The notes: generated from the letters alone by a model not told the origin. A stretch of 64,000 nt of DNA from Candidatus Competibacter phosphatis (GCF_012939995.1 NZ_SPMZ01000022.1:37309-101308), one strand, 5' to 3'. Shown: positions 18,943 to 29,522, numbered from the stretch's first letter. A program made the numbers and translations.

Positions 18943-19803
18943 ATGCGTTGGCGTGATCTGAGGCGCAGCAGTAACGTGGAAGACCGGCGGGACGAGTCGC
19001 CATCCGTCCGTGGCGGCGGCGGCATCAAGCTGGGTGGCGTCGGGTTGGTGCTGGTGATGGTGGCAAGCCTGATATTCGGGGTCGATCCCACGCAAGTGCT
19101 GAGCCTGCTGGGCGGCGGATCGACGGCGACGGCACCCCAGCAGCGCAAGGCGCCGCCCGCCAACGATCCGAACGCGGATTTCGTCGCCGCCGTCCTGGGC
19201 GACACCGAAGATACCTGGAGCCAGTTGTTCCAGGCGCAGGGCGGCCAATACGCGCGGCCGAAGCTGGTCCTGTTCCGCGACGCCGCACAATCCGCCTGTG
19301 GTTTCGCCAGCGCCGCCGTGGGTCCCTTCTACTGTCCGGGCGACCGCCAAGTTTATCTCGATCTGTCTTTCTTCCAGGAACTGTCCCAGCGCTTTGGCGC
19401 GCCCGGCGATTTCGCTCGCGCCTACGTGATCGCCCATGAGATCGGACACCACGTCCAGAATCTGACCGGTATTTCCGCCAAGGTGCAGGCGCAACGGCGA
19501 CAACTGCCTGAGGCACAGGCCAACGCGCTGTCGGTGCTGGTGGAATTGCAGGCCGATTGCCTGGCGGGCGTGTGGGGCCACTATGCACAGCGGCGGGGCG
19601 TGCTGGAACCGGGCGATATCGAAGCGGCGATGAAGGCGGCCTCGGCCATCGGCGACGACCGCCTCCAGCGCCAGGCTCGCGGCTATGTCACGCCCGACTC
19701 CTTCACCCACGGCACTTCCGAACAGCGGATGCGCTGGTTCAGCCGGGGACTGAAAACCGGCGACGTCAAGGAATGTAATACTTTTGTGGCGCAACGTCCC
19801 TGA
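18943..19803 (+). CDS. ypfJ: Neutral zinc metallopeptidase (YpfJ-like)
   Basis: The protein has 286 residues from ATG 18943, with GAGG just upstream. One transmembrane segment (GVGLVLVMVASLIFGV, about residues 32-47) anchors it. The periplasmic part has the zinc motif HEIGH at residues 165-169 and the family landmarks CGFASAAVGPFYCPGD, VELQADCLAGVWGHY and DSFTHGTSEQRMRWF. The third zinc ligand is probably in ELQADCLAG. The substrate is unknown in the family. It lies 16 bp ahead of creB, so it may be cotranscribed with the cre genes. Confidence 0.88.
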   Translation: MRWRDLRRSSNVEDRRDESPSVRGGGGIKLGGVGLVLVMVASLIFGVDPTQVLSLLGGGSTATAPQQRKAPPANDPNADFVAAVLGDTEDTWSQLFQAQGGQYARPKLVLFRDAAQSACGFASAAVGPFYCPGDRQVYLDLSFFQELSQRFGAPGDFARAYVIAHEIGHHVQNLTGISAKVQAQRRQLPEAQANALSVLVELQADCLAGVWGHYAQRRGVLEPGDIEAAMKAASAIGDDRLQRQARGYVTPDSFTHGTSEQRMRWFSRGLKTGDVKECNTFVAQRP

Positions 19804-19819
19804 GCGGATTTCACCCGGC

Positions 19820-20530
19820 ATGGCCGCCCGCATCCTGCTGGTCGAGGACGAACCCACCATCGCCGAAATCGTCGAGTTCGCGCTGACCGGCGAAGGGTTC
19901 CAGGTCGCCTGGCGTACCCTGGCCCGCGACGCCGAAGCCGCACTGGCCGCCGATGCCCACGATCTACTCATCCTCGACATCGGTTTGCCCGATGGATCGG
20001 GTCTGGAGCTGCTCAAGCGGATAAGACGCGATTCGGACATGCCGGTGCTGATCCTCTCCGCTCGCAACGCCGAACTGGATCGGGTTCTCGGGCTGGAACT
20101 GGGCGCGGACGATTACGTCAGCAAGCCGTTCAGCCCGCGCGAGCTGGCTGCCCGGGTCAAGGCCATCCTCAAGCGCAGCGTTCGAAACCACGTCATCGCG
20201 ACGGAGCCGGCCGCCGGCGAACCCGCTGACTCCAACGGATTCGAGGTCGACGAGGCCCGCGCCACGATTCGGTTTCAGCGCCGGCCCCTGGACTTGACCC
20301 GGTATGAATACCTCATCCTCAAGACGCTTCTGACCCAACCGGAACGGGTGTTCTCCCGCGCCCAACTGATGGATCGGGTTTGGTCCGACCCCGCCGCCAG
20401 CTTCGAGCGCAGCGTGGACACCCACATCAAGACGCTACGGGCCAAGCTGCGCGAGATCGAACCGCGCTTCGATCCGATCCGCACCCATCGCGGTTTGGGT
20501 TATTCGATCCGAGTCGCGGACCGACCCTGA
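19820..20530 (+). CDS. creB: Response regulator CreB (OmpR family)
   Basis: The 236-residue regulator has a receiver domain (ILLVEDEPTIAEI; phosphorylated Asp53 in LLILDIGLPDGSG; VLILSARNAEL; DDYVSKPFSPRELAARV). An OmpR-type winged helix follows (LDLTRYEYLILKTLL, VFSRAQLMDRVW, SVDTHIKTLRAKLREIEP, RTHRGLGYSI). Its position ahead of creC and creD identifies it as CreB, which responds to envelope or metabolic stress and controls creD. I chose ATG 19820 because earlier codons lie in the gene upstream and lack family similarity. Confidence 0.93.
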   Translation: MAARILLVEDEPTIAEIVEFALTGEGFQVAWRTLARDAEAALAADAHDLLILDIGLPDGSGLELLKRIRRDSDMPVLILSARNAELDRVLGLELGADDYVSKPFSPRELAARVKAILKRSVRNHVIATEPAAGEPADSNGFEVDEARATIRFQRRPLDLTRYEYLILKTLLTQPERVFSRAQLMDRVWSDPAASFERSVDTHIKTLRAKLREIEPRFDPIRTHRGLGYSIRVADRP

Positions 20531-20542
20531 AACCGCGCCGCC

Positions 20543-21985
20543 ATGCGTCTGGGTCTCAAGCTGTTTCTCGGCTATTTCCTGATTGTCGGTCTAGGCGTGT
20601 ATTTCTCCCTGAACATCTTCGGCAAGGAGCTCAAGCCGGCCTTCCGCCAAGCCACCGAGGACACGCTGATCGACACCGCCAACCTGCTGGCGGTGCTGGT
20701 GCGCGACGACCTGCTCGACGGCGGCATCGCCGACGGCCGCTTCCAGGAGCGGCTGGCGGAATACGCCAATCGCGCGCCCAATGCCCGGATTTGGGATATC
20801 GCCAAGCAGGCTTTCGATCACCGCATCTACATCACCGATCAACGAGGTGTAGTGCTGTTCGACTCCAGCGGGCGGGATGTTGGTCAGGACTATTCCCGCT
20901 GGAACGATGTCCACCTGACCCTGCGCGGTCAGTACGGTGCCCGCACCACCCGCGACGACCCACACGACGAGCGGACCTCGGTGATGTACGTGGCGGCGCC
21001 GGTTCGGGACGGCGAACGCATCGTCGGCGTGCTGACCGTGGCCAAACCCGGCGCCAGCGTTCAGCCCTTTGTGGACCGGGCCGAAGCCAAGCTGTATCGC
21101 GCCGCCGCCGTGCTGGTGGCGGTGTCGCTGACCGTGGGGCTGGTGTTCTCCTGGTCGCTGGCCCATTCCATCGGCCGGCTGGCTGGCTACGCCCGCGCCG
21201 CCGCCGATGGCCGGCGGGCGCTCGTGCCGAAAGGCGGCGGACCGGAATTGCGCGCCTTGGCGGAAGCGGTGGAAACCATGCGGAGCAAGCTGGATGGCCG
21301 GGATTACGTGGAGCGCTACGTCCATACCCTGACCCACGAAATGAAAAGCCCGCTGGCAGCCATCGCCGGCGCCGCCGAATTGTTGCAGGGCGAGCTACCG
21401 GGACCGCAACGCGAGCGCTTCGCCAACCTGGTCGCCGGGGAGGCCGAACGGCTCCAGCAATTGGTCGAGCGTCTGCTGGCGCTGGCCACCGTCGAGCAGC
21501 GGCGCGAACCGCAGGAGCGGCGACCGGTCGAGCTGCGCCGAACCGTGGAGGAATGGCGGACCGCCCGCGCGCCCGCCATCGCCCGCAAGGATTTAGAGAT
21601 CGACAACCGGATTGCCGAGGGTGCAGCCTTTCTGGGGGAACCGTTCCTACTGGTTCAGGCCATCGGTAATCTGCTCGATAACGCGCTGGATTTCACGCCC
21701 GCGCACGGGACCGTGACGATCGAGGCCGACCCGGCCGGCAACGTCTGGCGACTGAGCGTGACCAACAGCGGTAGCGCCATTCCCGACTATGCCCGCGAGC
21801 GGCTGTTCGAGCGCTTCTATTCCCTACCTCGCCCGGACACCGGCCGCAAGAGCACCGGACTGGGGCTGGCCTTCGTCCGGGAAGTCGCGCAACTGCACGG
21901 CGGAACGGTCACGGTGGATAACGTGCCAGATGCCGATGGCGCTATCATCGGAGTGGTTGCCCGACTGAGCCTGCCGGCGGCCTGA
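20543..21985 (+). CDS. creC: Sensor histidine kinase CreC
   Basis: The 480-residue inner-membrane kinase has transmembrane segments at about residues 6-22 and 187-207 around a periplasmic sensor domain with FDHRIYITDQRGVVLFDSSG and RTSVMYVAAPV. A HAMP-like linker and dimerisation domain follow, with the phospho-acceptor H265 in HTLTHEMKSPLAAIAGAAEL. The ATPase domain has N and G boxes (AIGNLLDNALDFTP, GRKSTGLGLAFVREVA). The gene begins 12 bp after creB. The length and arrangement match E. coli CreC. Confidence 0.94.
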   Translation: MRLGLKLFLGYFLIVGLGVYFSLNIFGKELKPAFRQATEDTLIDTANLLAVLVRDDLLDGGIADGRFQERLAEYANRAPNARIWDIAKQAFDHRIYITDQRGVVLFDSSGRDVGQDYSRWNDVHLTLRGQYGARTTRDDPHDERTSVMYVAAPVRDGERIVGVLTVAKPGASVQPFVDRAEAKLYRAAAVLVAVSLTVGLVFSWSLAHSIGRLAGYARAAADGRRALVPKGGGPELRALAEAVETMRSKLDGRDYVERYVHTLTHEMKSPLAAIAGAAELLQGELPGPQRERFANLVAGEAERLQQLVERLLALATVEQRREPQERRPVELRRTVEEWRTARAPAIARKDLEIDNRIAEGAAFLGEPFLLVQAIGNLLDNALDFTPAHGTVTIEADPAGNVWRLSVTNSGSAIPDYARERLFERFYSLPRPDTGRKSTGLGLAFVREVAQLHGGTVTVDNVPDADGAIIGVVARLSLPAA

Positions 21986-22013
21986 CTCCCGCTCGATCAG
22001 CGTTACCGGCCGC

Positions 22014-22040
22014 TTCACTCAATCCTCACACTTCCCTCAC
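22014..22040 (+). promoter_or_regulatory. Three CreB-box-like repeats upstream of creD
   Basis: TTCAC (22014), CTCAC (22025) and CTCAC (22036) are spaced by exactly 6 bp, giving an 11-bp period. The E. coli cre tag is TTCAC-N6-TTCAC, so this is a near match in three half-sites. A fourth TTCAC follows at 22063. The array lies in the creC-creD gap, where a creD-specific promoter is expected. Confidence 0.6.
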
Positions 22041-22111
22041 TCCCCGCGCATCAGGGCCTCAATTCACCGGTTTAGGCTGGCCTCGTCATTCATTTACCCG
22101 AGGAAGCCCCG

Positions 22112-23473
22112 ATGAAAAACCCACTGTTCGTCAAGGTGGTTCTAGTGTTCCTGGTCACGGTGGTGCTGGCCACCGGCCTGTCGCAAATCGATTATCTGGT
22201 GCGAGAGCGGACGCAACGCCGCGATCAGGTCGTCGCCGGCATCGCCGCCGCCACCGCTCGCGACCAAATCCTGGTCGGGCCGTTGCTAGTCATTCCCTAC
22301 ACTCGCATCGTCAAGACGCAGAAGCCCAGCGAGAAGGACGACAACAAGATGATCGAGGTCGAAACACGTTATGCGGACTGGCTGTATCTGCCGCCAGCCG
22401 AGCTGGATGTCCAGGCCAACCTGAACACCGAACAAATTCGCCGCAGCCTGTATTACGCCGTGGTGTTTAGCGGTGCCGTTTCGCTCAAGGGCCGCTTCGC
22501 GTCCGATGGCGAATTGCTGCAACCCGGTCCGAACGAACGGATCGAATTCGGCGATCCTCGCCTGATCGTCGGGATCGGCGATCCGCGCGGCATCCTGCGA
22601 GCGCCGGCGCTGGTTTGGGCCGGACAGCGGCTCGATTTCCTGCCAGGTACCGCCGAGGAAAAAATGCCTAACGGTATTCAGGCCCGCCTTATGGGTCTCG
22701 ACCTCCAGCACGGGTGGTCGGCCGAGTTCGAATTCACGCTCGACCTGCGCGGTACCCAGTCCTTCGATGTCGCGCCGGTGGGCGACACCACCCACATTGA
22801 CGTGCGCGGCAACTGGCCGCATCCCAGTTTTTATGGCCAGTTCCTACCGGAATCGCGCCAAGTGAACGACGCCGGCTTTTCCGCCGCCTGGTCCACCACT
22901 CGGCTGGCCACCAACATGCTCCATCAATTGTTCGAACATCTGCGTAACAACCGCCCGCTCGATACCTTGATCGGGGTGCGCTTCGTCGATCCGACCGACA
23001 GTTACACCCAGACCGACCGCGCGATCAAATACGGGCTGCTGTTCATCGGTCTGACCTTCGCCGCCTTCTTCCTGTTCGAGGTACTCAAGCGGTTGGCGAT
23101 CCATCCCTTTCAATACAGCTTGGCCGGCACGGCGCTGGTGTTGTTCTATCTGCTGCTACTGTCACTGTCGGAACATGTGGACTTCGGGATCGCCTACGCG
23201 ACCGCCACCGCCGGCTGCGTGGCGCTGCTAGCCTATTACCTCAGCTATGTGCTGGGTAGCCTGGGCTGGGGTTTGGGTTTCGGGGCGCTGATCGGCGCGG
23301 TGTTCGGGATTCTGTACGTATTGATCAGCCTGGAGGATCTGGCGCTGTTGGCCGGCTCGGTGACCTTGTTTGGTGCCCTGGCGCTGGTGATGACGCTAAC
23401 CCGCAAGGTGGACTGGTATCAATTAGGAGAGGCGCTGGGCACGCGACGCGGCAAGGGATTGGACGGCGTGTGA
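22112..23473 (+). CDS. creD: Inner-membrane protein CreD
   Basis: CreD is a polytopic inner-membrane protein of unknown biochemical function, induced by CreB and linked to envelope integrity and colicin or beta-lactam responses. The 453-residue protein has one N-terminal helix (VVLVFLVTVVLATGLSQI), a large periplasmic domain, and a cluster of C-terminal helices starting AIKYGLLFIGLTFAAFFLFE. The landmarks LAIHPFQYSLAGTALVLFYL, LLLLSLSEHVDFGIAY and LGFGALIGAVFGILY are typical. A ribosome binding site (CGAGGAAG) precedes ATG 22112. Confidence 0.94.
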   Translation: MKNPLFVKVVLVFLVTVVLATGLSQIDYLVRERTQRRDQVVAGIAAATARDQILVGPLLVIPYTRIVKTQKPSEKDDNKMIEVETRYADWLYLPPAELDVQANLNTEQIRRSLYYAVVFSGAVSLKGRFASDGELLQPGPNERIEFGDPRLIVGIGDPRGILRAPALVWAGQRLDFLPGTAEEKMPNGIQARLMGLDLQHGWSAEFEFTLDLRGTQSFDVAPVGDTTHIDVRGNWPHPSFYGQFLPESRQVNDAGFSAAWSTTRLATNMLHQLFEHLRNNRPLDTLIGVRFVDPTDSYTQTDRAIKYGLLFIGLTFAAFFLFEVLKRLAIHPFQYSLAGTALVLFYLLLLSLSEHVDFGIAYATATAGCVALLAYYLSYVLGSLGWGLGFGALIGAVFGILYVLISLEDLALLAGSVTLFGALALVMTLTRKVDWYQLGEALGTRRGKGLDGV

Positions 23474-23494
23474 GATGATACGCCCTGACCCATG

Positions 23495-23519
23495 TCCTCT
23501 CTCCCGCAAGGAGAGAGGA
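23495..23519. terminator. Hairpin between convergent creD and yhaN
   Basis: TCCTCTCTCC at 23495-23504 pairs exactly with GGAGAGAGGA at 23510-23519 around CGCAA. A 10-bp stem between two convergent genes is a good candidate bidirectional terminator, though no T run follows on either side. Confidence 0.5.
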
Positions 23520-23532
23520 TTGTGGGTCGAAC

Positions 23533-26500
23533 TCATGGGCGGGCCTTCATGGCAAGGCTGTCTGGTTCGGCGCTCAAATCGTGCCGCCGCCAAGCGTCCG
23601 GCGGCAGCGCGGCGGCCGCCAATTCGCAGAGATGGCCGTGATGGGTGAAAAACAGCACCTGCGCGCGGCAGGCCAATTCGGCCAACACCCCCAGTGTCGC
23701 CACGGCCCGGTCATCGTCGAACTGCACCAGCAAATCGTCGATGGCGATGGGAACGGCCTCGCGCTCCCGCAGATGTTCCTCGATGGCCGCAATGCGCAAT
23801 GCCAGGAACAATTGGTCGCGCGTGCTTGGCTCAATCCATCCATCCCTACCTTGACCGCATCCGGCCGTTTCCCCACCAAGATTTGCCGGTCGTCCTGGTA
23901 ATCCATTTCCAAGCCGCTGAAACTACCCAGGGTGATCCGGGCGAAGATTTCGCTGGCACGGCGCAGCACCGGTCCCTGATGTTGCTCCCGGTACGCCTGC
24001 ACGACCCGCGACACGACGGCGCCGGCCAGCCGGGCGCGGGCGTAGGCGCGGGATTGCCGGGCGATACGGGCGGCCATCTCCTCGGCACCCTGTTGCGCCT
24101 GTGCCGCCACGTCGCCGCCGTCGATGACGTCAAAAGCGCGGCGTGCGTCCAGACAGACCGCATACGCGGTTTCCAGCTCGGCTTCACCCTCGCGGATCGT
24201 GGTTTCCAACTCATCCAAGCGGGCATGGGTGGCATCCAGATCCTCGCCCTCGATCTCGGTCAATACTTCGGCCAGCGGGCGAGCGGCACCGCGCACCAGT
24301 TGCTCCTCGATCTCGGTCACCCGCTCGGCCAACCGCCGCTTGTGCGTCGCTTGTTCCTCGACCGCCGCCAATTCGTCCAGCGATTCCACCCCGGCGCGAC
24401 GCAGCAGTTCGACCAGGCGGTCGTGCTGACTCGCGGCGGCGGCCTCCGCTCGGTCGAGTCCGTCCTGTTCCCGGACGATGGCGGCGTCGGCCTGCTTGCG
24501 CCGACGGTCGGCGTCACGCGCTTCGTTCAAGGCGGTGTACAGCGTATCGGCGATCCGGTCGGCCGTTCGATCGGTGGCGGTTTCGCCGACGGCGCGCGTC
24601 AATTCGGCCAGCGCGCTTTCAAAGTCGGCACGGGTCGTCCGTTCCCGCTGGACCTCGCCAGACAAGCTCTCCAGCTTTCGCAAGGTCTGGGCAAGCCGAT
24701 CCCACTGATCGAGCCGGACTCGCGCCTCCGCCGGCAAGGCTTGGGGCGACAATCGCAATTCGCGCATGGCGGCGTCCCATTGCGTCCGCCAGACCGCCTG
24801 TTTCTCGGCCAGTCCGGCACGCTTCGCGGCAACTTCACGCCGTTCGGCTTCGCATTGGCGGATGCCGCTATCGAGCTTAGCGCGTGCCATGGCGGTTTGG
24901 CGGCCCTGCTCGATGGCCACCTTGGCACGGCCGAGCGCGACCGACAGGGCTTCGTCATCGCTCAACGCCGGTAAACCGCATTTCCGTAAGGCCCGATCCA
25001 GCGTTTGACGGACCACCGCCAATGCCGCGCCGATCTCTCGTCGTTCCCGCCGCAACGTTTCCAAATGAGCGGAACGTTCGACCAGCAGCGCCTGTTTGCC
25101 CAGCCACTCCGCCGCCGCGCCGGGCGAAAGATCGGGCTGACGCAAGGATTCGGCGATCACCTTCCAGCGCGTGTCGAGTCGGTCGCGTTCAGCGGTCAGA
25201 TCGGCGAACTGGCCCGCGCAATCCGAGCGCGCCCGCTGCATGTCGACGATGCGCTGGCGGAGACTCTCGACGTTGGCGGCCCGCGTGGCGTCGGCGTGCA
25301 GCAAATCGGCCAGACGATCGGCTTCCCGCATGGCGGCCTCGAAGGCATCGAGCGGCGACTGTCCCGGCACGGGGTCCATCGTGCGCTCGACATAACCCCG
25401 ACGAATCCGCCGCCAGTCTTCGTCACGCGTTTGACGGGCCTGCCGTACCTGATCGTGGGTCACGATTTCGGCGGCTGCGGCCAGAGCGCGCAGTTCGCGT
25501 TCCCGCTCGCCGATATCCCGTTGCAGGATTCCATCCTGGTTTTTGAGCGAACGTTCCGCCTCGGCCCACTGCCTATAGCGGTCGGCTATCTCGGTCACCG
25601 TGGCCAAGGGCGGCACGCGCAGCGCGATCAACTCATCGAGCGTCCCCTCCCACAACGACGCGGCCTCGTGCACGAGCGCGGTTTCCAGTGCGGCGATTTC
25701 TCGCGCCAACTGGATGCACTGGCCGGTGAGGTCGCCGGGCGCGGCCGCCTGCTCGCGTGCCTGTTCCAACGCCTCGAAGGGCACGGGCACGGGCTGAATT
25801 TCCAGCTCATCCCGCAGTCGTTGGCGCATGTCGGTCAGCTCGCGCTCCCGTTCTTCCAGTTGCTCGCTCTGGACCGACCGTTTGTCGTATTCCTCCAGCA
25901 GCGCTTGTACCCGCGCCCGCGCCGTGGGTACAGGCGCCAGCGCGCGAATCCGCTCCGACAGTTCGGTGGGCGCGAGATCCGCCGCCAGCGCCGGATCGAT
26001 CTCGGCAAGCTGGCCAACGCAAAACTGGCGCGCGGCATCGAGATCCGCTTCGATGCGGGGCAGGCGTTCCAGCGTACCCCGATAGTCGTTCGCGGCGTGA
26101 TGCAGCCGCTCGATGGCGCCCGCATGGCGCAGCAACGCTTCGCGGACCACCAGTTGGGCACGCTGCCGGCGCAACTCCTCCAACGCTGCTCGGGCTTCCC
26201 GTTGGTTGTCGGCGGCGGTGCGCAGGCGTTCCTCGGTTTCGATGCGTTGCTGTCCGGCCTCCGGCGGCAGAAGAGGAATCGTGGCCAGCGTGGCCAGTTC
26301 CCGAAGTTTCGCCGCGCGCTCGGCGGCCAGCGGCAGGTGAGCGATGATCCGGGACAAGCGGCGCTGTTCCTCGCGCCAGCGATTCAGTTCCGCGCGCAGC
26401 TCCGAATGCTTCTCCTCGGCTTGACGCTTGGTCCGCTCGGTCTGCTCCCAGGCCGAGGAACGCACCGTCGCTTCCCGTGCCCGTTTGCGTTGCTCTTCCA

Positions 26501-27086
26501 GCTCCTTGAGGGCGACTTGAATTTCGCTTTTTTTGCCACGCGGGTTGAATAGGTCGGAGGCTTCGACCTCCAGTTTGCCCGACAACTGACGCAGATCGGC
26601 CAATCCCGCCGCCGCCGCGAACAGGCTCTGGCCGATGTCCCCTTTTCCTTCCAGCAGCGCTTCGCCGCCGCGTATCAATTCATCGTGATCGAGCCCGAAC
26701 AAGGCGCGATACAAGCCTTCATCGAGACCGCCCAACAGCCGGGTCAGCATATCCTCGGCCAGCGGCTGGTCGGTCCGTTCCTCGCCGCCGACCTCGTCCA
26801 ACGCGAACAGGGTTTGCTTGCGCCCCTTGCGCCGCATGACCGCCAACCGTCCGGCGTCGGCGGTCGCCAGCGCGGCGCCGATCCGCAAGTTGGGTTTGGA
26901 ATGGACGAAGTCGTCGGCGGTGCGTTCCTCGATCCCGAACAGCAAACCGATCAGGGCACGCAAGGTGGTCGACTTGCCTGCCTCGTTTGGGCCGTAAATG
27001 ACATGGAAATCCGGTCCGCCGGTAAAATCGAGCCGGCGTTCCGAGAACGCGCCGAACGCTTTGAGATAGAGATGCTCGATCTTCAT
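23533..27086 (-). CDS. SbcC/YhaN-like AAA ATPase (one apparent frameshift)
   Basis: This large SMC-like ATPase (about 1184 residues corrected) is the partner of the SbcD-like nuclease just upstream. It has an N-terminal Walker A half (VIYGPNEAGKSTTLRALIGL), FLFGLDHDELIRGG-type motifs (ALFGLDHDELIRGGEALLEG), long coiled-coil arms rich in Arg, Glu and Ala, and a C-terminal Walker B half (IAIDDLLVQFDDDRAVATL) in a different frame. The frame changes near 23828, where one base is missing between GLSQ and TRDQLFLALRIAA. YhaN-type proteins tether and process DNA ends. The start overlaps the nuclease stop (TGATG), so the two are coupled. The C-terminal signature is complete once the frame is corrected. 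Confidence 0.85.
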
Positions 27087-28345
27087 CAGGCGCCTTCGTC
27101 CCCGGACAGTCGCGCCAGCAGATCGGCTTCCACCTCGCCCAGCAGTTCGAGCAAGGCATCGGCGGTATCCAGACCCAGGGCATCGCGGTCCTCGCGGAGC
27201 TCCGCCGGCAACTTCCGCCGCAGCTCGCCCAAGGCCTCGTCAGCCATGTCGCGCAGCGCGGCTTCGTCCGTGGCGAACCGCCGCAGCTCGCGCACCAACA
27301 AACCGATGGGATCGTCGCGTTCGGCGATGCGGTCGAGATCCAGCAGCGGCCGGGTGCGGAACTCGATCTTCTCGATCCAGGCCCGCCCGTTGGTGGCCTC
27401 GACCGCGACGCCACGCAATTGCTGCTCCACGGTTTCGGGTTGCAAGGCGAGCTGGCGATGCAGGGGACCACTGCCTTGCACCTGAACCCGCGCCGCCAGC
27501 GCGCGATCCTCGGACCCGGCGAGCCGCTGACGCAAATTCAGCTTGGCTGCATCCAGCAACGCATCCAGATCGGGCAAGCCATCGATGTCGAGCGATAGGG
27601 TGTCCCAACGCATCACGTCGAGTGCGATGAACCGCTGCGAAATCGCCTCGTCCTCGACGGTCACCAGCGTGCAGCCCTTGGCACCCATTTCACGGATATG
27701 GCGGCCCTGGGTATTACCGGGATACACCACCCACGGCTCGCGGCATACGATTTCCGCCGCGTGGACGTGGCCCAGCGCCCAGTAGTCGTAGCCCTTGCCA
27801 CGCAGTACATCGAGCGTGGTCGGGGCGTAGGGGTCGTGGCCAGGACGACCGTCGAGCGCGCTATGCAGCAGGCCCAGGTTGAAATAGCCGGTCAGTGGGC
27901 GGGGATAACCGGCGGCCAAGTCGTCCGTCACGGCGGCGGTCGCGAAACTTTGCCCGTGCACGGCGATACCGATGTTGGCGAAGGGCTTGGTTTCCGGGCT
28001 GGCATCCGCGAACTGATGCACGTTCGCCGGCAGACGCAGGGCTTTGGTGAGTCGGCTGGCCGCGTCGTGATTGCCCCGGACGATGGCGACCGGGATGCCT
28101 TCCTCGGCCAATTGCGCCACGCCCTTGATGAAAAACAACCCGGTGTTGTAATCGGGCCAGTCGCCGTCGTACAAATCGCCGGCGATCACGACCAAATCGA
28201 CTCGTTCGTGCCGGGCGACGGCGATCAGGTTTTCGAAGGCGCGACGGGTGGCGCCACGCACCTCGTCCACTGGAGCGCCCTCGTAACGGTCGAGACCGCG
28301 CAAGGGACTGTCGAGATGCAGATCGGCGGCATGCAGGAAACGCAT
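27086..28345 (-). CDS. SbcD/YhaO-like DNA repair exonuclease
   Basis: The 419-residue metallophosphatase nuclease works with the coiled-coil ATPase. It has the phosphoesterase motifs FLHAADLHLDSPL, VIAGDLYDGD, VRGNHDA and ALGHVHAAEIV. The C-terminal half is the YhaO-type domain (VVYPGNTQGRHI, LDVMRW). I chose ATG 28345: the frame remains open for 227 codons further upstream, but that part is a shadow of the permease gene and has no homology. Loss of such complexes affects processing of hairpins and phage DNA ends. Confidence 0.88.
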   Translation of the reverse strand: MRFLHAADLHLDSPLRGLDRYEGAPVDEVRGATRRAFENLIAVARHERVDLVVIAGDLYDGDWPDYNTGLFFIKGVAQLAEEGIPVAIVRGNHDAASRLTKALRLPANVHQFADASPETKPFANIGIAVHGQSFATAAVTDDLAAGYPRPLTGYFNLGLLHSALDGRPGHDPYAPTTLDVLRGKGYDYWALGHVHAAEIVCREPWVVYPGNTQGRHIREMGAKGCTLVTVEDEAISQRFIALDVMRWDTLSLDIDGLPDLDALLDAAKLNLRQRLAGSEDRALAARVQVQGSGPLHRQLALQPETVEQQLRGVAVEATNGRAWIEKIEFRTRPLLDLDRIAERDDPIGLLVRELRRFATDEAALRDMADEALGELRRKLPAELREDRDALGLDTADALLELLGEVEADLLARLSGDEGA

Positions 28346-28353
28346 GGCGTGGC

Positions 28354-29445
28354 TCACCGCGCCGTGAAATCGATGCGAGGATCGACCAAGTGATAGCTCA
28401 GATCGCTGACCAGATTCAGCAACAGCCCGATCAGGCTGAACATGTAGAGCGTGCCGAACATCACCGGATAATCCCGGTTGACCACGGCCTCGAAACCCAG
28501 CAAACCCAAGCCATCCAGCGAAAAAATCACCTCGATCAGCAAGGAGCCGGTGAACAGCATGCCGACCAACGTGGCGGGAAAGCCGGCGATCACCAGCAGC
28601 ATGGCGTTGCGGAACACATGTCCGTACAACACGCGATGTTCGCTCAGACCCTTGGCGCGGGCCGTCACCACGTATTGCTTGTTGATCTCGTCCAGGAAAG
28701 CGTTTTTGGTCAACATGGTCAGCGAGGCGAAGCCGCCGATCACCATCGCCGTCACCGGCAGGGTCAGATGCCAGAAATAATCCACGATCCGCGCCGGCCA
28801 GCTCAAATCCGCCCAGTTGTCCGAGGTCAATCCTCGCAGCGGAAACCAATCCAGATAGCGCCCACCGGCAAACAGGATGATCAACAGGATGGCGAACAGG
28901 AAAGCAGGGATCGCATAGCCCACGATCACCGCCGCGCTGCTCAACACGTCGAAGCGCGAGCCGTCGCGCACCGCCTTGACGATACCCAAGGGAATCGAAA
29001 TCACATAGATCAGCAAAGTGCTCCACACGCCCAAGGAAATCGACACCGGCAATTTATCCACCACCAGATCCCATACCTCCCGATCGCGAAAATAACTCTT
29101 GCCGAGATCGAAGGTGAGGTAATCGCGGATCATCAGGCCAAACCGTACATACGCCGGCTTGTCGAAACCGAACTGGCGGTTCAACTCCGCCACGAAGGCC
29201 GGGTCCAATCCCTGGGCGCCGCGATAGGCGCTATTGCCACCCGTCGCCGCGTTGCCGCGTCCCGCTTCCGCGCTCTCGCCGCCGCCCACCCGAGCGGTGG
29301 CGGCCACGGCGGTATTTTTCAGTTGCGCCAGCAATTGCTCCACCGGCCCGCCGGGCGCGATCTGCACGATGGCGAAGTTGATGGCGATAATGCCGAGCAA
29401 GGTCAGGGGAATCAGCGCCAAGCGGCGAAGGATGTAGGCGAACAT
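28354..29445 (-). CDS. yejB: Oligopeptide/microcin C-type ABC transporter permease YejB
   Basis: The 363-residue permease is an inner-membrane subunit of the Yej importer of peptides. It starts with the DppB-like [20 protein letters not shown], has the Yej-specific insert ([20 protein letters not shown]), then [16 protein letters not shown], the EAA loop ([20 protein letters not shown]) and a C-terminus ending [20 protein letters not shown] then [11 protein letters not shown]. The solute-binding gene yejA is 6.6 kb upstream on the same strand rather than adjacent. The usual yejE and yejF do not follow; the nuclease pair does. Confidence 0.93.
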   Translation of the reverse strand: MFAYILRRLALIPLTLLGIIAINFAIVQIAPGGPVEQLLAQLKNTAVAATARVGGGESAEAGRGNAATGGNSAYRGAQGLDPAFVAELNRQFGFDKPAYVRFGLMIRDYLTFDLGKSYFRDREVWDLVVDKLPVSISLGVWSTLLIYVISIPLGIVKAVRDGSRFDVLSSAAVIVGYAIPAFLFAILLIILFAGGRYLDWFPLRGLTSDNWADLSWPARIVDYFWHLTLPVTAMVIGGFASLTMLTKNAFLDEINKQYVVTARAKGLSEHRVLYGHVFRNAMLLVIAGFPATLVGMLFTGSLLIEVIFSLDGLGLLGFEAVVNRDYPVMFGTLYMFSLIGLLLNLVSDLSYHLVDPRIDFTAR

Positions 29446-29522
29446 GAGGGAAACAAGAGGCCAGATGGTCTTACAAGGCTATCACGAAAACCCGTGCTTG
29501 AAGCCGTCCCGATCCTGAATGT

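Noticed and set aside
25005..26552. Plus-strand frame of 515 codons inside the YhaN-like gene
   Set aside because: Antisense shadow of a coiled-coil protein; composition-driven and without motifs.
28346..29026. N-terminal extension of the YhaO-like frame by 227 codons
   Set aside because: The extension overlaps the yejB coding region in another frame and has no phosphoesterase homology; the family start motif begins at 28345.
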